64,000 bases of DNA from JAIRLS01 sp031551455 (GCA_031551455.1 JAVBNP010000006.1:1-64000), one strand, 5' to 3'. Shown: positions 25,838 through 35,243, numbered from the stretch's first letter. A program made the numbers and translations. Notes: a model not told the origin generated them from the sequence alone.

Positions 25838-26200
25838 TTAGTGTTCCCAATTTGAAAAAATAACAATCCTTCTTTTTTCCATAACTTTATTAAATCCGTC
25901 CGAATTATCCGGTTTAAAATCATTACCGGCACAGTCAAATAAATAATATGCCCTACTCGCACTACGCATCGGACTTATGTCGGAAACAAAGATGTCTTCG
26001 CCTTTATACCTTACAAGCCAAATAGTACCCACATAAGGTATATCGGCATTTTTATCTTCTGTTTTTTGTATTAGTTCGGCCAACCAAGAAATATTTTGTT
26101 GCGGATTTTCAACCCCGCAAGCAATCATTTTTTCGGATTCCCGCCCACATGAAAACATAATGATACACAATAATATAATAATAAAATCATGACTTTTCAT
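25838..26200 (-). CDS. Small lipoprotein of unknown function
   Basis: 120 residues. Lipobox IIMFSC in the first 18 residues, followed by CGVENPQQNISWLAELIQ. The short central strand-rich part includes VGTIWLVRYKGEDIFVSDI and SASRAYYLFDCAGNDF, reminiscent of small inhibitor-like or DUF lipoproteins, without a firm match. It lies 11 bases before the T9SS-tail gene and 3 bases after the preceding stop, so the three are certainly one transcript. Base composition is AT-richer than surrounding genes. Confidence 0.6.
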   Translation of the reverse strand: MKSHDFIIILLCIIMFSCGRESEKMIACGVENPQQNISWLAELIQKTEDKNADIPYVGTIWLVRYKGEDIFVSDISPMRSASRAYYLFDCAGNDFKPDNSDGFNKVMEKRRIVIFSNWEH

Positions 26201-26203
26201 ATT

Positions 26204-26929
26204 TCAGTTTTTTATCAATTGATAAGACAAACGATCTATTTCGTTAATCTGTTCGGCATCAGCACTACCCGAAAACAATACAGACTCTAAATGTTTACTT
26301 TGTAATGTTTTTACATTCGAGTCATTCATTTTTAAAATAATATGAGTCCTCGAAAACAAATTCGTTCGGAAGCCCAATCCTTGAAAATAAGTTGGTAATT
26401 CTTGCTTTTTTTCGTACCCTTGTACAAGGACTTTTAATATTTCTTTTTTTTCATCCATTGAAATGTTATCCTGCAACTCGAGGCGACATAATAAAACTTC
26501 CAACGTAGAGACTGAAATAATATATTCTCCTTTGACAAGATCCGTCGTTATGGAATTTAAAAGCGAACATTTCCGTAATTTGTCGACATAATGAGATGAA
26601 AGAATCGATGTCAAATCCTTTCTCCTAAAAAGTTCTCTAATCCCGTTAAAATCACGGAATAATTTATTGCAACCATCTGTATAACTATTGAATGCGTATA
26701 TATCATATAATAATGGATATTGCAAACAAATATCCAATAAATCTTTTGTGGAAATGGTTAAAAGCAAGTTTTCAGGTATTTGGCAAGCCTCTGTTTTTTC
26801 CGTATTGCTTTTAAACTTTTCCCATTCTTCCATTCCCGGTTTTATCGGATAATCCCAAATCAATTTTTTTTCTTGTGCATTCGTTATATGAAAAAAGAAG
26901 ACAAGGCATATAAAAATAAATTTTTTCAT
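26204..26929 (-). CDS. Exported protein of unknown function, first gene of a three-gene unit
   Basis: 241 residues with a signal peptide (MKKFIFICLVFFFHITNAQ). The mature part is mostly alpha-helical by pattern (ENLLLTISTKDLLDICLQYP, FRDFNGIRELFRRKDLTSIL, ISMDEKKEILKVLVQGYEKK), with no recognised family. The gene is AT-rich and stands first in a tight unit with the lipoprotein gene and the T9SS-tail gene. A minus-strand -7 box TATATTTG lies 96 bases upstream in a divergent promoter region. Confidence 0.6.
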   Translation of the reverse strand: MKKFIFICLVFFFHITNAQEKKLIWDYPIKPGMEEWEKFKSNTEKTEACQIPENLLLTISTKDLLDICLQYPLLYDIYAFNSYTDGCNKLFRDFNGIRELFRRKDLTSILSSHYVDKLRKCSLLNSITTDLVKGEYIISVSTLEVLLCRLELQDNISMDEKKEILKVLVQGYEKKQELPTYFQGLGFRTNLFSRTHIILKMNDSNVKTLQSKHLESVLFSGSADAEQINEIDRLSYQLIKN

Positions 26930-27247
26930 ATCAATCGATTATTAAGTTAATAAATTTAATAATAACACTTTGGTTTTCTGCCCCCAATAAAAATTGAGAG
27001 CCTTCATTTTATGCCGTTTCTCGGCAAATATATATTTGGTTTCATATCATTCATAATTCGTTACAATTAGTTGCTGTAAATATAACAAATAAATATGATA
27101 TTTTGATCAACAAAAACAGACTTTTTTTGCAAAAAATATCGTTTTTTTACGAAACAAATGCTCAACCTTTCAATAACCTTGTTTCCGATAATTTTCATTG
27201 AACCGGCTTCGAAAAAAATTACCTTTGTCGTTGTTAAAACATTTGTG
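26930..27247. other. Divergent intergenic region with overlapping promoters
   Basis: No gene seen. CAAATATATATTTG (27025-27038) is a perfect 14-bp palindrome that presents a TAnnTTTG box on each strand. A separate plus-strand box TACCTTTG lies at 27220-27227, closer to the DUF5703-type gene. Confidence 0.5.
27220..27227 (+). promoter_or_regulatory. Putative -7 element (TACCTTTG) deciding the start at 27248
   Basis: TACCTTTG fits TAnnTTTG and lies inside the longest open frame, 20 bases before ATG 27248. Transcripts from it cannot include the earlier in-frame ATG at 27158, which supports the shorter protein. Confidence 0.55.
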
Positions 27248-29686
27248 ATGAAACATCATTCAACAAGCATGAAAATCGAAAAAAAACGAAAAAGCGTTTT
27301 GCATACGCGTAATATCATGTTTTGCTTGATAATTTCGGCAGGTCTTTTTTCCGGTTGTTCCGAAAACAACCACATCCGACAACGGATGGAGGCATACAAT
27401 ATCGTTTGGACGGAACAATCCGCATCCTCTTTCCGATCGATGCCGTTGAGCGGAACGCGGGGTTACGGGGCCAACATCTGGGTGCAAAACAACGCGTTGT
27501 ACGGTTATTTGGCCGGCAACGAAAGTTACGACGAAAACGGAGATCTGTTGAAACTCGGATGTTTCCGACTCGAACTCTCACCCAATCCTTTTCGTGAAGG
27601 AACCCGATTCGAACAAACGCTGGATCCGTATAACGGCCGCATACTTGTGAAAACGGAATCGACCGACGGAAACGAAGCGTGGTTGACGCTTTGGTACGAT
27701 CAAACGTCTCCCGACTTGTATATTCGAACGGAAACCGGCCAAGAAACGGAATGTCGTCTTTCGTTGGCGACTTGGCGCACCAAAGTCGATACCGTTGCGT
27801 TGGACAATTGGGATCTCCCGACGGTGTCCGTCGTTCGGCCCGACAGTCTCGAAATTGATCCCGCAACCGTCATGTTATATCACCAAAACGACAATCGACG
27901 GTTGGAATTGACAACGATTCTCGAAAAGCAAAAAATGACAGAATATGCGTCGTTAGTGCCCGACGTAACCCGAGATCTGATTTTCGGATGTATCGCTGCG
28001 GGAGAGGATATGGTTTCCGTCGACACGAAAGAATCTTTTGACGGATTTTCATGGTCGGGAAAGGCGGTAAGTCTTCAATCGAACGGAAAGAAAAAGAACC
28101 GATTGATAACGATCCATTGTTCGACGGACGTACAAACCGATGCAGATGCTTGGATCCGACAAATGAAACAATCGGTCGGCGAAAGCCTGTGTCGCGCGGA
28201 AACTTCCGAACAACAAAGCATTAAACGGTGGAATGAATTTTGGGAACATGGTTACGTGTTCATCAATCCCGACGCGGGCTCGAAGGATGAAGGTTGGCAG
28301 GTCGGGCGCAATTATCAATTGTTCCGTTACATGCTGGCATGCAATGAAGGCGGAAAGCTGCCGCTGAAATTCAACGGGGGTATTTTTACCGTGGAGCCCG
28401 TCGATCAATCGCTCATCAAACATCTTCCGGCATACGACCCGTGGTGGCCCGACAAAAAAGCGACACCCGATTATCGGAAATGGGGTAATTTTTTCATGGC
28501 GCAAAACCAACGATTGGTCGGCTGGGCGGGACTCGTATCCGGCGATCGGAGTTTAATGGAGCCTTCCTTGAAATACTATACCGACCGCCTGAAACTTGCC
28601 GAAGCCCGCTCCCGTCGTTATTGGAATCACGGAGGCGCATCTTTCCCGGAATGCCTCTCTCCTTACGGTCTTCCGGTACAACGAATCGCCGCGGCCGACG
28701 GATCCATGTTATACGGACACCTGAACAACCATTATTCCATGCAAATCGAATTTGCATTTATGATGATTCAATATTGCCGATATTCCGACATCGACATTCG
28801 GAATTATCTTCCGTTCATCGAATCGGTGCTTCGCTTTTACGACGAACACTACCGCATGGAACACAAAAAACGAACGGGCAAAGAATTGGGCGAAGACGGA
28901 TGTTTGGTGCTTTACCCGATGAACAGTTTGGAAGCGTTTGCCGATGTAACCGATCCCGTGGAAGTAATTGCCGGGATGCGGAAAGTTTGCGAAGAAATTT
29001 TACGGTTTAAAGGAAAAATTCCCGACGATACTCGGCAGTATGTCGAACAATTATCGAAAATCATTCCGGAAATCCCTTACGAAACACGAGACGGCGTTAC
29101 CGTGATCGCTCCCGCCCGACAATACGAAAAATTTTTCAACGAATGGGAACTTCCCGAAATGTTTACTGTTTGGCCGTACGCAACGTTCGGAATCAATAAC
29201 GCGGAGGCAACCCGAATTGCCGAAAACACTTGGGAACATGTTCCCGAAAAACGTCAAAACGCATTATCGTTTTGGAGTTGGATGTGTACACCGATATATG
29301 CCGCGTGCATGGGACGGGAAGCGGATGCCCGACGGTTGATTATCGAAAAAATGAGCGACAAAAATGCCAACGCCGATTTTCCGGCTTTTTTCGGACCGGG
29401 CCACGATTGGATCCCCGACTTTAATTGGGGTGCTTCCGGAATGATTGCTTTGCACAAAATGCTGGTAAATACCGCCGGGGATTCGACACTGTTGTTTTCG
29501 GCATGGCCGAAGGATTGGGATGTGGAATACAAACTATATCTGCCGAAAAACAAGTTTATTCGAGGCAAATACACGAAAGAAAAAACATCCGTTGTTACCG
29601 ACGCTTCCGATGAGCATGCTTTTTTGATCCGAAATCCGGGTAACGCGGATGCAATTCCTTTTCGACCCGAAAAAGCGACACAATAA
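27248..29686 (+). CDS. DUF5703-type lipoprotein, probable glycoside-active (alpha/alpha)6 enzyme
   Basis: 812 residues from ATG 27248; ATG 27269 is also possible. The signal peptide ends in a lipobox (SAGLFSGC). N-terminal beta domain (about 30-300) with the motif TRGYGANIWVQNNALYGYLAGN, typical of DUF5703 proteins. The rest is helical with GNFFMAQNQRLVGWAGLVSGD, HGGASFPECLSPYG, LNNHYSMQIEFAFMMIQYCR and WPYATFGINN, resembling GH65/GH95-clan (alpha/alpha)6 barrels. No experimentally based activity can be assigned. A Gfo/Idh/MocA gene follows after 225 bases on the same strand, so both may serve another glycoside pathway. The signal predicts surface or periplasmic location. Confidence 0.68.
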   Translation: MKHHSTSMKIEKKRKSVLHTRNIMFCLIISAGLFSGCSENNHIRQRMEAYNIVWTEQSASSFRSMPLSGTRGYGANIWVQNNALYGYLAGNESYDENGDLLKLGCFRLELSPNPFREGTRFEQTLDPYNGRILVKTESTDGNEAWLTLWYDQTSPDLYIRTETGQETECRLSLATWRTKVDTVALDNWDLPTVSVVRPDSLEIDPATVMLYHQNDNRRLELTTILEKQKMTEYASLVPDVTRDLIFGCIAAGEDMVSVDTKESFDGFSWSGKAVSLQSNGKKKNRLITIHCSTDVQTDADAWIRQMKQSVGESLCRAETSEQQSIKRWNEFWEHGYVFINPDAGSKDEGWQVGRNYQLFRYMLACNEGGKLPLKFNGGIFTVEPVDQSLIKHLPAYDPWWPDKKATPDYRKWGNFFMAQNQRLVGWAGLVSGDRSLMEPSLKYYTDRLKLAEARSRRYWNHGGASFPECLSPYGLPVQRIAAADGSMLYGHLNNHYSMQIEFAFMMIQYCRYSDIDIRNYLPFIESVLRFYDEHYRMEHKKRTGKELGEDGCLVLYPMNSLEAFADVTDPVEVIAGMRKVCEEILRFKGKIPDDTRQYVEQLSKIIPEIPYETRDGVTVIAPARQYEKFFNEWELPEMFTVWPYATFGINNAEATRIAENTWEHVPEKRQNALSFWSWMCTPIYAACMGREADARRLIIEKMSDKNANADFPAFFGPGHDWIPDFNWGASGMIALHKMLVNTAGDSTLLFSAWPKDWDVEYKLYLPKNKFIRGKYTKEKTSVVTDASDEHAFLIRNPGNADAIPFRPEKATQ

Positions 29687-29911
29687 GTTGACATTTAAAC
29701 AAACCTAACGTTTTATATATTTGTATGTATTGTTTTTCAAAATGTTACGACAATAATTCGGATTGAATTTGCACATAATAAAAAACGATTTTCAACATAC
29801 GATGGTATGCAACGTCTTATTTTTGTGAAATAAATCGATCAAATAAATAACGATTTTTATCATTTCATTTACATGTCTATCATCTTTTTATCAACATAAA
29901 ACCAAACAACC

Positions 29912-31273
29912 ATGGCGGAAAGCAGAAAAGAATTCATCAAAAAAATAATCGCGGGAAGCATTACGGCATCTTTCTTTCCGCAAGTGATGATCGGGAACCG
30001 TCCCGCAGGACATTTCCGTAACGTATACGGTACCGGTGTAAACGAAGAAACCCCCATTCGAATAGGGCTTATCGGAAAAGGTACCATGGGAACGTCCGAC
30101 ACCGATACGGCATTACGGATTCCCGGAGTGAAGCTCGTCGCCGTGTGCGATTTGTATGATGCTCGTTTGCAAGAGGCAAAAACGGCTTGGGGAAACGATC
30201 TTTTCACAACGAAGGATTATACGGAAATACTTTCACGTCAAGACATTGATGCCGTCATTATTGCCACGCCCGATCATTGGCATCAACGAATAAGCATCGA
30301 AGCGTTAAACGCCGGAAAGCACGTATACTGCGAAAAACCGGCCATCCGAAAATTGAATGAGGCCGAAGATCTGATCAAAGCGCAACGGGCCTCCGGCCGT
30401 CTTTACCAAGTCGGAAGTCAAGGCATGGCTTCGTTGGGCAATCGCAAGGCTCGACAATTGGTGCAAAGCGGCATCATCGGAAAAGTTCATTTGATTGAAG
30501 GATTTTTTACGTCGGCGCCTCAACCGTTGAACGAATATCCCGTTCCCGACGACGCGTCCGAAAAAACCGTTTGGTGGAACCGATTTCTCGGGAATGCACC
30601 CAAAAGACCTTTCGATGCGCAACGGTTCTTTTATTGGCGAAATTGGAGCGATTACGGTACGGGCGTTGCGGGCGATCTGTTCGTTCATGTATTGGCAAGT
30701 TTACATTTTATCACGGACGCCGCAGGTCCCGAAAAAGTATATGCTACCGGCGGAATCGATTATTATTCCGACGGGAAAAGAGATATGCCCGACATTTTGC
30801 TCGGATATTCGGATTATCCCGATCGAAACAACATCGGCGCATTTAAGGTGTCGCTCGGCGTCAATTATTCCGACGGCATTTCCAAAAAATGGGGAAGCCT
30901 CGATTTTCGGATCATCGGCGATGCCGGGACCATTGAGGTAAAGTGGGATTCCGTTACGTTAAAAACATTAAAAGAAATTCCCGAAAACAAATTTACCGTA
31001 TTGGACCCGTTGGGACAAGGCGTTGATCGGATCATTCGTCCGGGCGCAAAAGAATACGTTTTTCAAGCCGACGACGGTTATAAAGGCGGTCATTACGATC
31101 ATTTCGAAAAATTTTTCAACGGCATTCGCAACAATGCCCCCATAGACGCGGATGTGCTCTTCGCCGTACGATCGGCCGCTCCCGCCTTGTTGTGTTACGA
31201 AAGCTATCTCAAAGACAGTCCGATTTTTTGGGATGCGGAAAAATTGAAAATCAAAAAATCGGCAAAAAAATAA
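29912..31273 (+). CDS. Exported-type Gfo/Idh/MocA family oxidoreductase, second copy
   Basis: 453 residues. The N-terminus SRKEFIKKIIAGSITASFF resembles a Tat signal with one Arg of the pair replaced (SRKEF), so export is less certain than for the 10686-12005 product. Rossmann motif IGLIGKGTMGTSD, VKLVAVCDLYD, IIATPDHWHQRISIEAL and the catalytic EKP in YCEKPAIRKLNEAEDL. The C-terminal domain has WWNRFLGNAPKRPFDAQRFF and WSDYGTGVAGDLFVHVL, the latter containing the usual metal/substrate-site Asp and His. Follows the DUF5703-type gene by 225 bases with a weak plus-strand promoter box (TATATTTG, 29716-29723) between. Substrate unknown. Confidence 0.83.
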   Translation: MAESRKEFIKKIIAGSITASFFPQVMIGNRPAGHFRNVYGTGVNEETPIRIGLIGKGTMGTSDTDTALRIPGVKLVAVCDLYDARLQEAKTAWGNDLFTTKDYTEILSRQDIDAVIIATPDHWHQRISIEALNAGKHVYCEKPAIRKLNEAEDLIKAQRASGRLYQVGSQGMASLGNRKARQLVQSGIIGKVHLIEGFFTSAPQPLNEYPVPDDASEKTVWWNRFLGNAPKRPFDAQRFFYWRNWSDYGTGVAGDLFVHVLASLHFITDAAGPEKVYATGGIDYYSDGKRDMPDILLGYSDYPDRNNIGAFKVSLGVNYSDGISKKWGSLDFRIIGDAGTIEVKWDSVTLKTLKEIPENKFTVLDPLGQGVDRIIRPGAKEYVFQADDGYKGGHYDHFEKFFNGIRNNAPIDADVLFAVRSAAPALLCYESYLKDSPIFWDAEKLKIKKSAKK

Positions 31274-31523
31274 ACACAACAGCGATCGATATTCGCACAT
31301 TCGTGAAAATCGTCCCTTACTCCCGCTTGACGACTTATTGAAGAATTGTCCGGGTTTGGTGTTTTTTCGGAATTTCGGCAGCATGTTTACCGGTCAACGT
31401 TATTATATCCGAAATCGACAGCCCCATTTTCCAAAAGTCCTTCAAAATATAGGGAAAAATGTCCAAATCCGAGGTGCGGTATCGCAACAACGTTTTCTTC
31501 CGGTAATTTCATTCTTTATGCCA

Positions 31524-32963
31524 TTACTTTGATTTCGAAGAAATTCTTTTTCCGAACCACCGGAAAAACATGATCGCAACCAAAAGGGTACATGCCGCAC
31601 CGATCGGATAACCGATGGTTGTCGATAATCCCAACATTTCGGGCGCCACCACGATATAGGTCGAAATCACCATTGTCATGAACAAGGCAGAAATTAACGT
31701 AACCCAATAAAATTTGTTTTCTTTGGCAAGATATACCGTTATTGTCCACAACGTTACCGTTGCCAACGTTTGGTTCGACCATGCAAAATATCGCCAAATA
31801 ATGCCGAAATCGGCTTGCAAAAGAATTAATGCCATAACGAATAGAGGAATTGCGACTACAATTCGTCGATTGATCTCCTTCTGACCGTAATTGATAAAAT
31901 CGGCCACAATGAGTCGCGCCGAACGAAAAGCTGTATCGCCCGAAGTAATCGGAGCGGCAATTACTCCGATAACGGCCAACAATCCGCCAACCGGACCTAA
32001 CCACGAATCGGCAATTTCTTTGACCGCCACGGCTGCCGGGTTTTTCTCATGCGCTTGTACAAATTCATTTAATCCTCCCACCGATCCGAAAAAACTCATT
32101 GCAGCGGCAGCCCAAATCAGTGCTACCAAGGCTTCAGCAATCATCGCTCCGTAAAAGACGCGACGACCTTGACGTTCGTTTTTCAGACAACGCGCCATTA
32201 ACGGCGATTGTGTGGCATGAAATCCCGAAACGGCGCCGCAGGCAATGGAAATGAAAAGCATCGGGAGAATCGGAAATTTATCCGGATTCGGATTCATATT
32301 ATGCAGATTCGAAGGAATTGCCTCGGGTATCGGAGCCCCGTTCCAAATCAATGCACCGCCGATGCCCACTGCCATGAACAACATGGCAAATCCGAAAAAC
32401 GGGTATATTTTACCGATGATTTTATCGATCGGAAGAAGCGTGGCAAGAATGTAGTAAATGAAAATGATGACACACCATACCGGAAAATTCAAATAATCGG
32501 GCGTCATGTCGGCCAACAATTCCGCGGGTCCCGAAACAAACACCGCACCAACCAAAACCATCAGCAGAACGGTAAAAGCACGCATAAATTGTTTGAATCC
32601 CTTACCCATATATTTACCCACAATTTCGGGAAGACTGATTCCTTTGTTTCGCAGCGATAACATCCCCGAAAAGTAATCGTGCACCGCGCCGCCAAAAATA
32701 CTTCCGAATACGATCCACAAAAAAGCCACGGGGCCGTAAACCGCTCCCATGATCGCTCCGAAAATGGGCCCCAATCCTGCAATATTCAAAAACTGAATCA
32801 AGAAAATACGTCCCCATCCCATCGGGACGTAATCCACACCGTCGGTATGTTCGTAGGCCGGTGTCGGGCGATTAGGATCGACGCCGAATATTCGTTCGAC
32901 CAATTTGCCGTAAAGGAAATATCCGACGATAAGAAGCGCAATGGAAACAATGAATGTAATCAT
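31524..32963 (-). CDS. cstA: Carbon starvation protein CstA-family transporter
   Basis: 479 residues with about 13-14 hydrophobic helices. Family signature regions are YEHTDGVDYVPMGWGRIFLIQFLNIAG (read as two blocks: YEHTDGVDYVPM and FLNIAGLGPIFGAIMG), FGGAVHDYFSGMLSLRNKG, SGFHATQSPLMARCLKNE and ITSGDTAFRSARLIVADF. CstA-type proteins import pyruvate or peptides. This is the short form common in Bacteroidota, lacking the long C-terminal extension of enterobacterial CstA. It is encoded 54 bases downstream of the racemase-like gene and may be cotranscribed with it. It ends 250 bases from the convergent Gfo/Idh/MocA gene. Confidence 0.88.
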   Translation of the reverse strand: MITFIVSIALLIVGYFLYGKLVERIFGVDPNRPTPAYEHTDGVDYVPMGWGRIFLIQFLNIAGLGPIFGAIMGAVYGPVAFLWIVFGSIFGGAVHDYFSGMLSLRNKGISLPEIVGKYMGKGFKQFMRAFTVLLMVLVGAVFVSGPAELLADMTPDYLNFPVWCVIIFIYYILATLLPIDKIIGKIYPFFGFAMLFMAVGIGGALIWNGAPIPEAIPSNLHNMNPNPDKFPILPMLFISIACGAVSGFHATQSPLMARCLKNERQGRRVFYGAMIAEALVALIWAAAAMSFFGSVGGLNEFVQAHEKNPAAVAVKEIADSWLGPVGGLLAVIGVIAAPITSGDTAFRSARLIVADFINYGQKEINRRIVVAIPLFVMALILLQADFGIIWRYFAWSNQTLATVTLWTITVYLAKENKFYWVTLISALFMTMVISTYIVVAPEMLGLSTTIGYPIGAACTLLVAIMFFRWFGKRISSKSK

Positions 32964-33017
32964 GATTTCGAAAATTTTGATTTTGTGTGGTTAGCTCAAA
33001 TCATCCGAGTTTTCCGC

Positions 33018-33701
33018 TTAATCGCTTATTGCGAAATTAATAATATCATCTGTATGCTTGTCAAGCGTATTTACCAGCGGAAGATTACAATTGGTATCGT
33101 TGAGCAAAATCGGTAGTCGCATACATCCGATGACAACTCCGTCCACAGAATAATTATCGATAATGCTCAATAATTTTTCAAGACTTGATTCTTTTATTAT
33201 ATTGAAATTAAGTTCTTTTGAGATTATATCATCAATAATGTCCTGTTCTTTCTCCGCTGGAACTTGCAATTCTATATGCTCGGTTTCGAACCGTTCTTGA
33301 AAATAAGTTGATTGCATGGTAAATTTTATACCCAACAATAATCCCTTCTTAATATTTAAACTTTGAGCACCCTTGACAGCACTGTCAAGGGAACTGATTA
33401 TAGGAACATTTATTTTATTTCTGATTTCTTCGATCACTTTATGCGGTGAATTTGCAGCAAAAGCGATCAATTCCGCACCAGCCGATTCAAGATAGCGAGC
33501 TCCGTATAAAATGTAATCAATATAATCGGAAAGATCGTTTTTATCTTCGTATGATTTAAACTTACCGTGCGACAAACTGTATATGATTATTTCCGGGTAG
33601 TTTATATCATTAAAAATGCGGTTATATTTTTTCATTATCAAATCATAATACTGAATGGAAGTATTATAACTTATTCCGCCCAATAATCCGATTTTTTTCA
33701 T
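33018..33701 (-). CDS. Aspartate/glutamate racemase-like protein
   Basis: 227 residues from ATG 33701; an in-frame GTG two codons earlier is the alternative. The start KKIGLLGGISYNTSIQYYDLIMKKYN is clear Asp/Glu racemase (YgeA-like) family, split here as KKIGLLGG and SIQYYDLIMKKYN. The C-terminal active-site motif VVIGCMRLPILL keeps its Cys. The N-terminal one, usually CNTxH or TNTxH, reads AANSPHK, so the first catalytic thiol is missing. The protein may therefore be a lyase- or epimerase-like variant or be inactive as a racemase. The gene is AT-richer than its neighbours and precedes cstA. Its amino-acid substrate cannot be assigned. Confidence 0.77.
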   Translation of the reverse strand: MKKIGLLGGISYNTSIQYYDLIMKKYNRIFNDINYPEIIIYSLSHGKFKSYEDKNDLSDYIDYILYGARYLESAGAELIAFAANSPHKVIEEIRNKINVPIISSLDSAVKGAQSLNIKKGLLLGIKFTMQSTYFQERFETEHIELQVPAEKEQDIIDDIISKELNFNIIKESSLEKLLSIIDNYSVDGVVIGCMRLPILLNDTNCNLPLVNTLDKHTDDIINFAISD

Positions 33702-33924
33702 TGACACAGATCTTTATGGTTTATTAATCTGCTTTTTGTTGTAAAATATTCCGAACGCGTGTACATCATTGTGTTTTTACAAAAATAACCGGTTTTCGAT
33801 TACAAAAATTTAATGGATCGAAAGAATTTTTCTAAAATTAATCCTTAAAAACGTTGTTTCTTACATCTGTAGTAAATCGCACTTCAAAAAACAACTAACC
33901 CGGTGGTGGTCTTGCATCCGGCTA

Positions 33925-33957
33925 ATTCCTATCGGGTTTTTGAAACCCGATAGGAAT
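33925..33957. repeat. CCTATCGGG-family palindrome, copy 1
   Basis: ATTCCTATCGGGTTT (33925-33939) and AAACCCGATAGGAAT (33943-33957) pair perfectly over 15 bp with the loop TTG. Two relatives lie at 36367-36397 and 36412-36442. As it stands between divergent genes it is not a simple terminator, which favours an interspersed palindromic repeat. Confidence 0.7.
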
Positions 33958-34038
33958 AACATTGTACCAAAATGTCTTGCGACAAATCAAAACTCCGCTC
34001 CGAGAAATTGCTCCTTCGGCAATTCCGCAAAAAACAGT

Positions 34039-34046
34039 TACCTTTG
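34039..34046 (+). promoter_or_regulatory. Putative -7 element (TACCTTTG) for ychF
   Basis: TACCTTTG matches TAnnTTTG, 25 bases before the ychF ATG. No -33 box at the usual distance was found. Confidence 0.5.
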
Positions 34047-34071
34047 TTCTTTTTAACATCATCAAAAATCA

Positions 34072-35175
34072 ATGGCACTTCAATGCGGTATCGTAGGGCT
34101 TCCCAATGTGGGCAAGTCCACCCTTTTTAATTGTTTGTCGAACGCCAAAGCTCAAGCGGCCAATTTTCCGTTCTGTACCATCGAACCTAATGTCGGTGTC
34201 ATTACCGTACCCGACGGGCGTTTAATTAAGTTGGCCGAAATTGATAATCCGCCAAGCGTTATACCTGCAACGGTTGAAATCGTCGATATTGCCGGATTGG
34301 TGAAAGGTGCGAGCAAAGGCGAAGGTTTGGGTAACAAGTTTTTGGCCAACATTCGCGAAACCGACGCTATTCTGCACGTGTTACGTTGTTTCGAAGACGA
34401 TAACGTGACCCATGTCGACGGTTCGATCGATCCCGTTCGCGATAAAGAAATCATCGATGCCGAATTGCAAATCAAAGACCTCGAAACGGTGGAAGCCCGT
34501 ATCGGTAAAGTACAAAAGCAGGCGCAAACGGGCGGCGACAAAACAGCCAAACGGATATACGAAATTTTGGTGCAATACCGTGACGCTTTGCAACAAGGAA
34601 AATCGGCACGTACGGTGCAATTGGACAATAAAGACGATCGCAAGTTGGCGCGCGAGTTTTTTCTTTTGACAGACAAACCGGTGCTTTACGTCTGCAATGT
34701 CGACGAAACATCGGCCGTAAAAGGCAACAAGTACACGGAAGCCGTTCGCGAAGCAATTAAGGATGAAAATGCCGGATTATTGATCGTTGCCGCGAAAACG
34801 GAGGCCGAAATCGCCGAATTTGAAACGTACGAAGAACGACAAATGTTTCTCGAAGAAATGGGGTTGCAAGAATCGGGCGTGTCGCGGCTCATCAAATCGG
34901 CTTACGCTTTGCTCGATCTCGAAACTTATTTCACCACCGGCAAAGACGAATCGCGCGCATGGACGTTTGTCCGGGGAACCAAAGCGCCCCAAGCCGCAGG
35001 AATCATTCACACCGATTTCGAAAAAGGATTTATCCGCGCCGAAGTCATCAAATACGACGATTTCGTGCGACTTGGTTCCGAGGCTGCTTGCCGCGATTCC
35101 GGAAAAATTGCCGTCGAAGGAAAAGAATATGTCGTACAAGATGGCGATATCATGCATTTCCGATTCAACGTGTAA
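34072..35175 (+). CDS. ychF: Redox-regulated ATPase/GTPase YchF (Obg family)
   Basis: 367 residues, full length for the family. P-loop GLPNVGKSTLFNCLS at the N-terminus, switch region FPFCTIEPNVG, DIAGLVKGASKGEGLGNKFL (G3), and the unusual specificity motif NVDE instead of NKxD, which lets YchF prefer ATP. A TGS domain ends the protein (FEKGFIRAEVIKYDDFV, KEYVVQDGDIMHFRFNV). A ribosome-associated housekeeping factor linked to stress response. It has its own promoter and is followed after 68 bases by the nucleotidyltransferase-like gene. Confidence 0.95.
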   Translation: MALQCGIVGLPNVGKSTLFNCLSNAKAQAANFPFCTIEPNVGVITVPDGRLIKLAEIDNPPSVIPATVEIVDIAGLVKGASKGEGLGNKFLANIRETDAILHVLRCFEDDNVTHVDGSIDPVRDKEIIDAELQIKDLETVEARIGKVQKQAQTGGDKTAKRIYEILVQYRDALQQGKSARTVQLDNKDDRKLAREFFLLTDKPVLYVCNVDETSAVKGNKYTEAVREAIKDENAGLLIVAAKTEAEIAEFETYEERQMFLEEMGLQESGVSRLIKSAYALLDLETYFTTGKDESRAWTFVRGTKAPQAAGIIHTDFEKGFIRAEVIKYDDFVRLGSEAACRDSGKIAVEGKEYVVQDGDIMHFRFNV

Positions 35176-35243
35176 ATCGATTGTCTATTGATGATCGACA
35201 ATTTTTGATTGTTGTTTTATTTTCGGATTTTAAAGAAACATTC

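Larger units (their letters stand above)
33702..34071. other. Divergent intergenic region between racemase and ychF
   Basis: No gene seen. It contains a perfect 15-bp palindromic hairpin of the CCTATCGGG family (33925-33957) and a promoter box TACCTTTG (34039-34046) for ychF. Confidence 0.5.

Noticed and set aside
34959..35243. N-terminal extension of the nucleotidyltransferase-like protein
   Set aside because: It would overlap the end of ychF by over 200 bases and reads as low-complexity Arg-rich sequence; the family match begins near ATG 35244.
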